From positions 1 through 64,000 of the forward strand of contig VTPC01090698.1 in assembly GCA_011009095.1 (NCBI GenBank): 64,000 bases of DNA. Reading direction: 5' to 3'. Below the pieces are notes generated by a model that searched no databases, was not told the DNA's origin, and saw nothing but the letters and a program-made list of their open reading frames with translations. The position numbers and the translations under genes are program-made. Below are positions 25,501 through 40,500 of this stretch, in pieces; the first letter of the stretch is position 1, and every line of letters begins with the position of its first letter. Source of the DNA: Ignelater luminosus (lineage: Eukaryota > Arthropoda > Insecta > Coleoptera > Elateridae).

Positions 25501-28500
25501 TGTTACACAATACAAGATATTGTCCTACTCAACAGGAACAATGATTTGGTTGAAGCAACGATACCACACTATGATTTAAATGGTGAACATTATCTTCCAA
25601 CAAATAAAAAATGTAATTTAAATTATCTAGATCCTGAAGATTTTAAGAGATAGATTTGAGAAAGTTAATAATTTGCAAAGATTAATTCCAGGTGTGAGAT
25701 TACCAGACAATTCACGTAGAAGAAAGAGAAACATAATAACTGGAATCTTCACCAAATCAAAAGAATCTTCAGAACTTATATGTAACTTTTAAGTAACAGT
25801 TCATCTTTTTCTAAAACAATTTCTTCTGTTCCAGGTTTGATTTTATTTGTATTGTTTCCAACTAAGAATTGTTTAACCAATATATCTACATGTTCTCGAA
25901 GCGTTCTTGTAATAAATTTCTTTCCAGTTGACTTTTCTTATGATTCTTGTATAGTATTCAATTCTTTGTGGCCTATGAAAGGATTACAATAAACTACTTC
26001 TTTTAAAAGAATTACATCCTCATCAGATATAAAGATAATCATCAGAATCTCTTGGTTTTAAGTTAAAAATGTGTTTTAGGCGCTTATATAAAAGAATTAT
26101 GTTAAATTTAATTAAATAAAATTGTACGAAGATAATTAATGTGATCAAAGTATAGATGAACCACACATTGTGATCTTAAAGTTCTTACAGTTATATCCAG
26201 ACCAGTGGCAGCTGGTGACCTAACTTCAGGTGGTGCCAAAACCATGTGATCGTCGTTTGATTGGTTAAAATTGTCAGATTATACAGAAACAAACCAATCA
26301 AGCAACGAACATGTGGTTTTGGCACCACCTGAAGTTAGTTCACCAGCTGCCACTGATCCAGACACATTATCATTAAATAAACACAGTATTTTTTTATATC
26401 AATAAGTGTCTAACAAAATGTTTTAAATTTGGTTGACCAATAAAATAACTGTCTAACAACAAACCTAAAAATTAAATCAAACTATTTACATGTCAAATTC
26501 ATCAATCATAACTTTAAAATAGATAAATGTCATAATTAAAACATTCATAACCACAAATAATTTCAGTTGTCAAGTTAATATTAATCATAACCTTAAAATA
26601 AAGATAAATGTCACATACATTCTTGAAAAGCCATTAATAACTTGTAATTTATAGTATCATATCAGTTTAATAGCAGTTCTAAACGTAAATTCAATGTCCC
26701 TAACACAATAATAAGAATCTAAAAATTTATTAGTGAAAGTAAAACTCTAAAAACATGTCGTTAATATCCTTTGATCTCTCTATAATTGTATTTCTTTTTT
26801 AATGCCGACAACAAGAAAGTTTTCTTTTAAATAGTAAACCATTAAAAATAAAAATTGCAAAAAAGATAACTAAAAATAATAAAACATAAATTTAACAACT
26901 AAAACACCAAAAACTTGTTTATATAATTCTGCCACTTACACTTACAGGAATATGGGGATAACTACCAGCAGACGAGCTGAAGGTATGCGACCGAGGGGCC
27001 AAACCATACCCCGGTTTAGGAACATGTCGTAGAGCACTTACAACTGCATAAGAAATGCAATGGTGAGAGGTTACAAAAAAAACTGGCAATACAAAAGCCC
27101 TAATAAATGCCTACATTCCTACAAAATGTGATGTACGTGTGTATGTGTGTTTTTCTCAAATCAGGCAAATCTGATGTTACAGTAAATATTTTTTATTTTC
27201 AAGTTTAAACGACAGTAACATTTACTGTTAACATCAAACATGCAATATGAATTCTTGTACTTACATAACCATTTCCAACTGGTAAAGTGGCCGATTTTAA
27301 TCCGTATCCTGGTCTAGGCACATATCGAAGTGATGATACTACTGTTATCACACAAAAGGTGAAACATACGATTAAAACAAAAAAAAAGCACAGCTGCATA
27401 ATATATTACAACTAATAAAAGAACCACAAGATAAAATAATAAAACATGCGCAATGTGACAATAAATTAGCACAAAGCTCGGGTGTTTGTTACTCATGGTG
27501 TCTTGATTACGTTTAGGCAAATAAAAAAAAACAATTGTGTGGTGGATATTTATCTTGGTGAATTTGAAGTTTTGTGCTGGTGCACCTATTGATTTTAACC
27601 TTATAAGCTATTTCTAACGATTGTGACCACTTTTAATCTAAATTTAATAAAATGTAGCAACAACAAAGACTTCTTAGAATTAAGCAAGGCAATTTTCAAG
27701 AATTGATTGCAATTTCCTGCCAGTAAATCTGTCCAGGAACTTTTTGACCAAGAAACTTAATTTGAGTTTACTTCTATCATTACGTGTGTGATTAACGATT
27801 AGAAAAATATGCAAGTTAAGTGGTCACAAACCATTAGAAAGATATACGATGAGCATAACACATAAAATTAATAGCACAACAGAATATATAAATATTATTT
27901 ACTGACATGTGAACTGAAACAGTGCAATTAGTTAAGAATGCTAGTGAAAATTGTAAACTCGCAAAAATACTCTTTAACAAAAATTATCTAGTTTGGTTTC
28001 TATTGTGTTTATATCTAATTACAATAGTTGACAAAATAAAACAAATAAAAATAAACTTGTTTTATTTACATTTAGTATTTATCAAGTTGTAAATATCGTA
28101 TAATCGCTTCTTTAACTTTTTATGCAATGTTTATTTTTCATAGCAAATAGTCCTTTCATTTTTAAAAATACAACACACACTTAAAAGAACATGCATCATA
28201 TATATAAAGCATAGACTTGCCAAAAGATTAGTTACTCTTTTCTAAAAAAATTTTACATGCTTTTCTCACCTTTTATACCAATTTACAGCCAATTGTTTGT
28301 TGCTAGTAATTTTCGTTTTCTTTATTGCATTATAATAAATAATAAGTGTATGATGTTTATAATATTCTGTTGCTGAATAATAATGTGCTTTTTAAAGTGA
28401 ATTTTACATTTAAATGCGACAAAACTGTCTATAGTACTAAATAATCTTGTTCTGTTTTGTCACAATTTATGAAAAAACAAAAATAAACATTCAAAGTTGA

Positions 28501-31500
28501 CTTACCATTATAATTAGGAATTTGTCCTACTGACCGGCCAACTGATGACCGACAACTATACGACCTATCGAAATCATCATCATCAAATGGCTTTGGATGA
28601 TCCGCATTTCTAGATGGACTAGCACCGACTGGTGAATCATAGCGTAGTTTATAATTAGGTTCCTTATTTGCTGATGGAGTCCTATAATAATAAATGTAAT
28701 TTAATTTTGCGCTACATTTAATATTTGATTTTGGGCCTGCTTTGTTAAACCGAATTAATTTAATCTGATTGAATGCAAAGGGAACTTTCTTACTGAATTC
28801 TGTTTTATTTCTCAATGTGTCATTGTTACTGCTCAACATACTGAGTAAAATACATGTGAAGTTAAGTGTACTAACCGAGATGCATTTCTAGGATCCAAAT
28901 GTGCAGCCTTCCATTGCTTAATTTTCTCTCTTTCCTGAACATTTTTCAAAAACACTTTACCAATACCAGTTGCAATCTTACTTAATTCCTGCTCTTCTTT
29001 CTTCAGTTGTTCATCTTTTATCTCTTTTGCAGTGGCATCATCGACTGTATCTTCTTCATCTGAATCTGGAACACCTTTGTAACCATCTGACCAACGTTTC
29101 CTTCTTTCTGTGAGATGATAAGAATCATACATACATAACATTTTAACGTTTCAAGTAAATTATTAAAAATCATTCATTACCTGGATCTGTATATGGATAT
29201 GGTGGTGCAGGAAAATCATCCCTTTCAATCTTCGGTTGCTCACCTGGTTTTGGTGGTTTAGCTGCTGGATAATGGGCAAGTTCGATCGGTTCTTCGTTGT
29301 TCATATGTGGAGACTTAGGTCTTGGAGTTTCACTGCGTATAGAATCGACTAAAACTTTCATACCAGGTTTAGATCCTGATTTATATTTTCCTTGACTACT
29401 TCGGAAAGAATTTTGAGCTGGTCAGAAAGCAATAAAAATTTTAATTAAAATCAGCAAGATAATCTTTAATAGAATTACACCTACATGTTGGCCTATGAAA
29501 ATGCGGCGAAGTTGGAGCTTTATCGTATGGATCTATGGGTCTACGAAGGTATCCTAATGTAGGCTCTTCTGTGAGGTAACTATATGTGTAAATTCTGGAG
29601 ATATCATCTCCGTATGTTCCTGACTTATATTCTCTTAGCACCAAACCAGGGGACGGCGTACGGTAACTATAATGCTGTAAGAAGTTATAGGTTATTATAA
29701 GGTTTACAATAATCAAAAACAGTGATGCATTATTGATCCTTGAATCAATAAATATTACAAAGATCAATAAATTAAGCAAATTAATCAAACAATACTAAGA
29801 AAAAAAAAAACAACTAACCTTCCTAGACATGCTAGTGGGGCTGTACAACGAACCATTCAAGCTAGGGGTGCGCGAGCGCATGGAAAACTAAAACATCCAT
29901 GCAAACAAAAAAAAAAAAATAAAACACAAAAACTTCTAATCAAAAACAAAAGAACTATAAAAATGCACACAAAACAACACTACAGCAAGATGATACTTTA
30001 CCTGCATTTCACTCACACCGGAGCTACTCATTCTATCAAATTCTCTACCAGAAACATCACCACCACGCGATTCAGTATCAGTCAAGTGACCGTTAGCTTC
30101 GCCTGTACCATTAAGCACTTGTCCATTTTCTGTAGGCCCTGGGCCACATCGTGGATGCCAAATGGCACCACCTTGTAAATACATTTCTTCGCCATCTCCA
30201 AATGGGTCACCACATTTAGTGCAGCGAGCACAAGTAGGATGGAAATGGTGATTATCACCAGCCTTAAAACAATATTGTTGTTGTGAATATTAATTTAATG
30301 AGTCATATTAATAATCTAAAGCAAACGTCACTAAGAAAATAAGTCAATGATAAAATCTGATTATTTACATACCTGTAAAACTTTACCACTAATAAATCGA
30401 TTACAGTAAGCACATTTGACCCCAAACTGCTGTTGGTAATCTTTCTCACAAAATGGAACACCGTCACGCCCCATGTATTCGCCGTGTAATACAACACCAC
30501 ATTTACCACATTTAAAGCACCAGATATGCCACTGACGATCTAAAGCGACTAATGCTTGACCTTCTTTCAGTTCTTCACGACAACCGGCACATTCTAGAAA
30601 ATAAGATACATTTTTTATGAATTGCTCTAGCTACTATACAATTATTATTACACCCACTAGAAAACAAAATTGAACTTACGTAGTAGTGCCTGAGTAATAG
30701 GTTAAAATATAATCTGAGTAATAATCTACTGATTGCCTTAATTAGAGCAGCAATTTATAAAGCGGTACAACAAGTACACAGTCTTGTATAATACTAATAA
30801 ATAAACTGATATGCTTTCGTATGATTCATAAATCCCTACCAGTTCAAATATTGTCAAGATAAGCTTGCAAATGTGTTTATTGTCAACAAATAATGTAATT
30901 TCTCAAGAAAAATGTATTAGAAACAATTATATTTACCATTTGGATTATTTGATGTGGGACTTGTTTGGGGTGTAGTGCTGGTGCGAACTGGAATTTTGAC
31001 ACACTTTTGGCATAGCACCTCTTTTCCAGTATAGGTAACTTTTTCACCAGATGGGAATGGTTGGCAGCAACGAGCGCAAGTGAAACACTTTTGGTGATAT
31101 GTTTTTCCCAATGCAGTAACAACCTGAACAAAAGCAATTATAAAACAATCATAAATAAGATTTATTAGATTTTATTTATTAAGTACCTCTCCTTCCACAT
31201 ATTCTTGACATGTTGCACATTTGGTTCCAAAACTGTTCTGATAACAATTTGTGCAAAAGTAGGTTCCATCTTTTTGGAAGAAACCACCTTGTGCTAGAGA
31301 TTTACTGCACTTCTTGCATTTGAAACACTGAGTGTGGAAATATTTATCTTGCACCCGGAGTACTTCCCCTGAACACTTTTTACTGCATGTTTGGCACAAG
31401 GTTTTACCTGTAAACAAGGAAAAAGGTTAATTAGTTTATTGATAGAAACTGAATAAAAGTATCTGATATTTTTCATCATTTGAAGTTCACATAGATAAAA

Positions 31501-34500
31501 TAATCACTCAACTCGTCTCTGATATTTTTGTAAGGTACATCTTTGCATTTACACAACTAATAGTGGCAAGTTTAAGAGCAATAATCCATCAAAGAATAGA
31601 TTTCTGCACTTCTTAACCTAAATTTTGTTTGTTGTTATAAAAATGTTAGGTTAAATTTGATTAACTTCTTATGTGAATTTACTAAAGAAATTATCACAAA
31701 ATTTCTTGAAATAAATAATTCTTATTTTATTATTTTAGTCCTTACAGTGTTGGATTAGAGAGAAAAGATTCTGAGCAAAATCTTCCTTAACCCTAACCTC
31801 CAAATCTTACTGTTTAATAAATACAGCGTACTTATCGATCATGTATAGGTCCATTTTTGTAAACTAATCTTCTTTTAGTGTGGTAATCTACAATTCAGCA
31901 AATTACCTTTTGGATTTTCTTCTGATTCTTGTAAGCAAATAATAATCAAAGTAAAAAGTTATACAGGTTACCTGTCAATTTTTAAAGGCAACAGTGACAG
32001 TTATTATTTAGAAAACTGCCTACTAGCAAAAAAAAAAAAAATAAATCGAAAGTGTTTGTTGTTACTAAATAGAATTATATTTTTCTACAACCGTCAAAAA
32101 AAGGTTAGATTTAAGCATCGTCAAGGATACGGGAAGCCTATCATTTTTTCACATGGGAGCAAAATATATATTTTACGTCCATGTGCACAAAATATATATT
32201 TTGCTCCCATGTGAAAAAATGATAGGCTTCCCGTATCCTTGACGATGCTTAAATCTAACCTTTTTTTGACGGTTGTAGAAATAACTATTCTGTCATTGTC
32301 TACCCACAGAAATTAGTCGTGCTACATAAGATTTTAGGCAACTGGTATGTGCTATGTGCTTTTAGAAGAAAGAACATTAAGTGTAGACATGAGATTGGAA
32401 AAGCAAAATGAAAGATAACGTGAAATTAAGAATAAAACAGTCAAAAATGTTCTTTTTAGAAAGTTTGCCCAATAATCTATGTACTTTTTAGGTTTATTCA
32501 TTTGTGTTTTCTGGACAGTTCGAAATTGTCTGTTCTTACTCTGTAAAATTTACACTACAAGCATAACCTAGAAATAGTGATAGTGCATACATAGCTGATA
32601 CGCAGCAAAGTTGTCAACAACTAATTGAGTGATAATACTACTTAGAGCAGCATTTTCAGAAATTATAGCAAATATGACATTTCTGATATTATTTATTCAT
32701 TGTTTCCTAAATAATCCAACCTAAAAATCTGTTCATTTAAGGTTAAAGTTCAGAATAGTTTAGAACAAACCTTTTGTAAATCTACCAAGAAACAAAGGTC
32801 ACTACTACAACATCACATCAAAATCTGAATTGTTTTTTTTTCCATGAGTGGCTAAATCTATTGTATTCCAATTTTGAAAATGGGCAACTCAATTATGAAG
32901 ATGCTATTATGAGGAGTTATGTCATGACAATGAGTGAAGAACCAAACCCATAAACTACCTATTATTTATAATTAAATCAAGATCCTTGAAACCCCCGAAA
33001 GGGCTAACAGACTTTGTAGCGATGGTCATTGGTTAGAAATAACTAGAAATTTCAGAATGCACAGAATTAAAAGCTAAAAGTCGCCCCAGTTTCGCTCCAG
33101 AAACTATAGATATTAACGAAATGCGGAACAGAGTGACGTAGACAAAAAGGTCGAAAAGTTTGATTTGTAAGAACAAGAAAGGTCAAGTCTGAAACTTTTC
33201 TGAATTTTCATAAAAATTGTTTAATTACATAGTGAACACAAAAATTGCAGATAAAGGTTGGCCAACGGCATGACGAACTGCCAAGGGATTTTTCATTGTT
33301 AGCGCAAAATCTTTTCTTATATTGATTTGACGTCATTATAGTTACTCAGTTTGAATATTTGTGGTTTTTCACACTTTTCGATTAAGTTCAATTGTAAGCT
33401 TTTAAATACATTTCCGTAGTTCACATTAACTATAACGAAACATTTTAGAATAATTTCTGACGCGCTTTTACAATTAATGTCATGAAACTTGGACCTTTTC
33501 TCATCAAAATCACACGGAAAGCTTCCGAATGACCATGTTGCGCAACATTGAAGGACCAGGAGTAAGGGCGTTGTGTTTAGAAAACATACTTATAGTCAAA
33601 GGCATTCTGGAAAGATAGGGCATAGACTACTATTCGATTTTTGTTTTTACTACTCCAGACACAGGTCGTAATTGTGTGATGCTGACTTTAGAATCTAAGA
33701 TTATGTAATTCCACAGAACATTGTAATTCTGAAGTGTAAACTGCAATGTTGCAATATCTAAAATTTAAAATGGAAGGCATCAGAATAGACAAACTTTTCG
33801 CCATCCAAGGTCATACCAATATGGGCAAAGTCATAGCCGGTGTGCCACGCAGGAAGGTTGAAGTTTGGCAATGTGTGCATTGGGGCGATTTTGGTATAGT
33901 AAATTTCAGCTTTTAAGGACTACTAACAGTTTTGTATTAGAAAGCGCATTGTTTTGTTTGTGGTGGTAATGATCATTTTTGAACTTTTAAATCAAAAACT
34001 TAACCAAAACAATGCTCAATTTTTCACTGACCCGATGTCTGATGCCCGTAACACTGTCCGCGATAAGCGGTTTAGGCCGAAACAAGCAAAATTTACGGTG
34101 TTGTCAAAATAAATATTCCGGCCTGGAACATTAAAGAAGGTCATGGCAAATCCAACTTAATTCTTTGTCTCGATAACGGTAAGTGAAAAGCAAGTGGGGT
34201 CTGCGGGTTTGTAAACAGAAGACCGGTCATACGCCTCCTTCTCCTAGGTGGCCCAACGAAAACGAAACAGACTGAATCTCCCATAAAAATAATTTTTCGG
34301 AAAAACGCAAAAACACGTCGATTTGTATTGGGAGGGGGCCATCTTTTGACGTACAAGTCGCACCCTAAACTTCAACCCCCTAGGGGAAGGAGGCGTCAAC
34401 TCCTCAAAAATTTCAAGTGGCACATCATAGCAAGACCTTTAAATTCTTCATACTGCCCCGTTTTAATTTTTAAATTCGGTCGATTTGTTTGGAAGATACA

Positions 34501-37500
34501 GGGTGTGAAATCTAAAACATAGAAGGCTGCATGATCTTCAAATCCTTACATTTGACACTTGTTCTGATTTAATTTGACAATCTTTTATCCACTCTAAACA
34601 AGGTTGTCATGTTTATTTTTTATTTTCCTAGTGTGGGCGACAAGTGAATTTTCTAGTATTCGTTGTTGTAGATTAAAGAAAAACTTACATTGTGGGTTAC
34701 TCGGTTGCAGAAAGGGTTGAAATGATTTGCACTTTTCTTTGGAAATAATAAAAATGTAAACAGAACTAACGAGCTGTTCAATCAACGACATGCAAATAAA
34801 ACGTGTAGGTCACAAGTATGTTTTAGAGGGGCAAAATTCCAGAAAACAGGATTCGTGGACAATAAAAAGAGAAATGCTGAAAACCTCATACGAAATGAAA
34901 AAGAGAATTTTCTGTGTAATGTCTGTTTTTTTGATGAATGCTCTTCTTTTTGTAAATAGTACGGTAAATTGTCATAATTGTCGCTATTGGACAGACTTGA
35001 ATCCAAGAATATTTCATGATGTCCATAACCAACGACCAAAAAAGTTAAATATTTTGGACAGGCATTTTTGGTCCTTTTTTTCTAGCTGGCAATTTGATTG
35101 TGGATATTTATTTGTAACTGCTGTAAGATCTCATTGATCCAGTACTGACTAAAATAATCGAAACTGACGAGCGTTAACCTGGGGAATCAATTGATATTTC
35201 AGCAAGACGGAGCTCCTCCGCATTTTGCACTTTCCGTATTTGGATCGAAGTTTCCCAGGTCATTAGATTCGAAGGCGGGGCACGATTGAATGGTCTCCTC
35301 GGTCCCCGGATTTGGCGCCGCCAGACTTCTTTTTATAGGGCTCACTTAAAAAGTAAACGTACTGTCAACGAACGCCAACAAATAACTTTGCAAATGTTAT
35401 TTTTCTAGACACATTTTAACAAGCTTCTTACTATTGGTTAACAGTTTGTATTTGTCAAATTAAACAAAATGAGCACAAATGTCACTTTAATTTAATGTCA
35501 TCCTGTATCTTCCAAACAAATCGACAGAATTTAAAAATTCAAAAAAAGCAATATGAAGAACTGAAAGGCCTTTCTAATGATGTGCTACTTAAATTCCCTT
35601 CCCATTGGAGATTTTCGAGGGATTGACGCCCCCCCCCCCAGGGGTTTGAAATTTAGGATTCAAACTGTAAGTCAAAAAATGTCTCCGTTTCAATACAAAT
35701 CGACGTGTTTTTGAGTTTTTCCAAACAATCATTTTCGTAGGAGTTATTCAGTCTGTTTCGTTTTCGTTGGGCCACCCAGTATAAAAGTAAAGCAAGGTTG
35801 TGTTCGAGAAACTTCAGCTCTTATCCCGACAGACTTTAAATTTAAACAAAAAAAGTTTAATGATCGGATCATTTTATAATTTCTGAAAAAGACTACTACT
35901 GTCACGGAAACCTCAATCAGACTCTTGAGATTATTAGACGTGAACAGGGCAGCATCATTGAAATAAAATTCCAAAATTTATTGAAGACAAACAAATACCG
36001 GAAACAAATAACAAGAATCCAATTGCAATATATTCAGTGTTTCGCAGAAGAACACCAATGGTCAGATTCTATTGATGGAAGTAAATATCGAAATGCTAAT
36101 TATGATCAATCTTTACGTAAAATCTCACACAAATTCTTGATATTTCGAGTTTTCGTTAATCGAGAACAGTGATTTCTAATTATGAGGAAAAAATTAGACT
36201 TTTATTGCATATAAAGCAGAAACGTGCAAATAACGTAACTAATTTTCATTACTACTTGTCGATTGAAGGCAATTAAAAATGAATTATGTGCAACAAGTTT
36301 GATTTGAACACGAAATAGTTGCAAATAAGTTTCTAGCTAATTCACATTTTATGTTTCATACCAATCTGTGCAATTACCATAAAAATTTTGATTTAGAAAC
36401 GTAATAAAGAAGGGAATCCAATTTGTAGATACTTTTGATAGATTTTTTTTACAATATTTTTTTACAATTTTATAGGTGACGAAATAAATGATGATGTTAT
36501 TATCGGAACCATCAATTAAACGAACACTTAAAGTGATGATAGCACGCGGCTAATAAAATGGCATGTGTAATAAATAGTTAATAAAAAAGGATAAAGTAGG
36601 TCAAAAGGGTACAAACACAAACTACTATAAACATAGAAGTTCATTATGGGTTTCTCAACTATCAAATAGAAGTCTATAATAAAGTGTATTTTTACTATCT
36701 TCTACGAAACATGAATGGATTCGTTTGTTTTTAAACAAGATGTATATAGATATTATTGTGACAGCTTCATTTATAAACACATCACTGATAACTTAATAAT
36801 ATACAACCTTTCTCATTATTGTATCGGAAACGGAGAGAAAGTTAATAATAAATACATCAAGAAGTTTCTGTTGAAAAGACATTCACGGCAAACAAATACT
36901 TCCTTTAAAGTGCATGCAAATAATATATGAACGTAAAAGTGCAATGACATCATGCAAGATCAAATTGAGCAATTGTTTGAAAACTAATTTACATGCAGGC
37001 AGGATACACACGTTAACATTACTAATTTGTAAATCTCAAGAGAAGGAAACGCTCATTAGCTATAAATAACATTGTGTATATGTGTGTGGAAGTTCGATGC
37101 ATCAACATCCTTAAAACATCATTATTATTAAACGTAAAACAAGGAAACATCAGTTATGAAAGTTTAATGGAAGGACACCCATATACAGGGCCCTTCATTA
37201 CTTCAGTCTTTGAAGTTTTATGACTTTAATAGAAATATTTTCTAAGAAAAATCAATACTTGTCATTTTAGTTCATAAACGATGGTTACATTTGTCTTAAG
37301 GACAAATTCACGCTCAAAATCAAACTACAAGCAACCAATGTCAATTTAAAGTACATTTCAAAAGACCAAAGTTATTGATTTATGAAATGTAGCTGAACTT
37401 GCAAGTGTATCAGTAAATAATTTTTTTCAAATTAAGTGCATTTGGTAGTGATTCTTCGAAAAGTATATCCCAGTTGTCGAAGTCTAACAAATGGTTGCCG

Positions 37501-40500
37501 CAGGCGACCTTGCAGGGAAAACCAAAGCTCTATTGGTTTTTGCAAAACTACATTTAAAAATCATATTTAAAGCAACGAATTGTAAACTTCTAAACTCTTC
37601 AAGATGAAATCCTTGACTTTGCCGTTCGATTTATATTGCAAACAGCCGGTTACTGTTGGAATAATAGAAATCGCCAGTCATTCGATAACTTTTCCCATTA
37701 CATCCGCATTCATTTAACAAGAAAAAAACCAAAACCGTCTGCTATTGATTTATATTCTTTCTTTCTAATTTTGTCTTTGCTTTTTTTTATAATCACATTT
37801 TAAAAACGGCTTTCCAAAAAAAATCATGATAGAAACATAAAACAGACCACCCTGTGTGTTGTTAAGTTTCCCTTTAAACAACACCAAGGAATAGCCTTCT
37901 TCCGTAAATAAAATTGCATGCTATTATGCAGAGCTCGAGTGGTGGTAGAGATAAATGAATGGAAACACGTCAGCATAATCAAAGATGAAGACGATGCTGA
38001 TCTCACTATAATGAAGCGTGTTAATTCCCTTAAAGCGATTTAACACTTTTAAAATTTGCTTAACACGCAAGAAGAAGATTGACGTTTTAGGAAGATGAAA
38101 AGGAAAAATAAGAAAATAAATGTTTTAAGATATCATTAAAATAAAAATTGTGCATACCTAACCGATAAATCATGCGTGTGGTAGCTGCTCTAATCAGATA
38201 ATTCAAGAACGTTTATTTATTTGAGAGCTTCTTTACTGAAATTTATGATATATGGCATCGTAAAATATTCAATTAGATACGTGGTACTTGTAAAAGTCTT
38301 CTAATTGGTTAGAAACGATTAAAATTTTATCTTTTTCTAAACATCATCCAGTAACGGCTTTAGTAATTAAATTCAAACTGTTTATCATAATGTGTGGCCG
38401 AGAAAAGAAGTCCCACAGCTAGCCTTGATATCTGCAATACGTATGTACTTGAATTGCTACTATTTTTCAATCAGAACTGTGGTAAAAAAAAGAGTTTAAT
38501 TTATGTTATATTAGAAAATGTATTTAGAATACGACTTCCAAGATTCTCGCTTCTACTAATTCAAAAGTAGTAGAAATAAGAAAATTTCGAGATTTAAAAG
38601 GATGGATGGAGCTGCCTCAATCAAGTCTCAATGCAATTACCTTTAAATCCTCCTTAAAGGAATTGAGCCAAAATCGTTAAGATACATTGGATAACCCGCA
38701 CCCCATATTCAATTTAAGTCTATAGAAATCAGTCATAGGAACTTCTTTTTTGTAGATAAATTGGCATCTGGACCCATATATGAAGACTCTGTGTGGCACA
38801 AAGCACAAAAAAAACAAACACGACGATCGTTGATATTCAATCCGAACAGAAAGTGTAATCTCATAGACCAACACTTTCCAAGATATTAAACCCCGCCAAA
38901 GAAAAGGAAAACAAACAAAAGACGATCACCGATACCTGTATTGTTAAGAAACCTTCGATCTACCACTGCCAGCCATCAAACTTCCATTTCGACACCATGA
39001 TCCGTTTCACAGATCCAGATGTTAGAAATAAACAAAAAGAGAGGATCGCCGATTGCTGGAAAGCCCTTAGATTTACACAATATCAAAAACCCAAGTCCCA
39101 CGCCTGGACGGCAACTCATTCTTGAGATCTCGAAAATGTTTGGGAAAAAAACAAAAGACGCTGAAGAGTCTTCGATTTATCACTGCCAGCCAGCCAAGTC
39201 CCATTTCGATACCATAACCCGTTCGCCGGTACCCGGATCATTGGAAAGTCTTTAGTTTTACATCACCAACGACAAATCTCCATGTTAACAGCAACTCGTT
39301 CTCTAGATCCAGAAAATGTTAGAAAAAAAACAAAAGACGGCCGACGGTGATCTTCTGGTTTGAAAGCACAGCTTATCCAACGATTCGCGTTTAATCTCGG
39401 TAGCACTTACCGTTCCTGAGAAGAGAAGCAAGACTCGGTCTCCGAAAAGTACTTAAAGTGAAACAGAAAAGCATCTGGAGAAACCAGAAATCCAGAATAT
39501 CTAGCATCAGGGACAGGCAATCACAGTTCGAAGCCGGCCCGGTTGCCCATCTGATCTAACTAGAGCCTCGTAAACGATGCCGATTCTTTTTAGTTTCTTT
39601 CACAGAAACAGACAAATGGAGCACAGTTGCTTATCTAAGGATCGGACTTTACATTTCAAATCAACTTCCCCGACTTTTTCAGGATTCCCATGTAATTTTT
39701 CTGAAAACTTCATGTGCCTATTCAAGTCTGTTACCATTCAACGGCCGATACGCAACCAGGTCCGCAAGGCAGACACGCACATTTTGCCATTTTTCGCTCC
39801 CAAAATGGCGTTTTCCAAAACACTATTTATCTTGTGCAGCAAGGAACGCTTTTATCTGAATAAATAAAATCTTTAGAATGCCGACGTTTGGAAGCGGTAG
39901 AAGCAAAAGAAGATGCACTGGAGCTTGCGGGAACGGAAAGAGTAGCGAAGCTGTGGACGTGGAAGAATGCTCAACAAGGACTAATAAGAACCTACCATCA
40001 AGAAGAAAGAAGGAAAGATTTACAAGTTTGTATACAGTGTGTCCCATGATAGGTGAAACAAGTCAATTATCTTCGCCATTTTCAAAGTTAACTAGAACAA
40101 AAAGAAAAAACAAACGGCAACAAGGCTTGGGTTCGAAGCCTCCCTCTTTTGTCAGAGCCAGAGAGAATCGAACGGAATTGAGTTCCTGTTTTCGTTTGAA
40201 AGGCCCTTTTCGAAATTTCAAAAATTCGTTTTATGGAATGTGCAGCAGAACACACGGGGGCAGCGGCAGCCAAATTTACAGAATTTTATTTTCACCGTTT
40301 TCGGTTTTTTTGTGGCCGTTTGTTTCGCTAGTCAGGTTTCAGGTCAGAAAGAATTCAAATTAGAATAGAAATAAGATAATCCGAGCTCGATTCGAGTTAA
40401 CGAATTTTTAAAGCCGAAGCTGTGGAAAAACGGAGAAACTAACTAAATTAAGTCGGGTTTTTCCGGGGAGGCAAAGAAGCGCTACCGGAACTCCAACATT

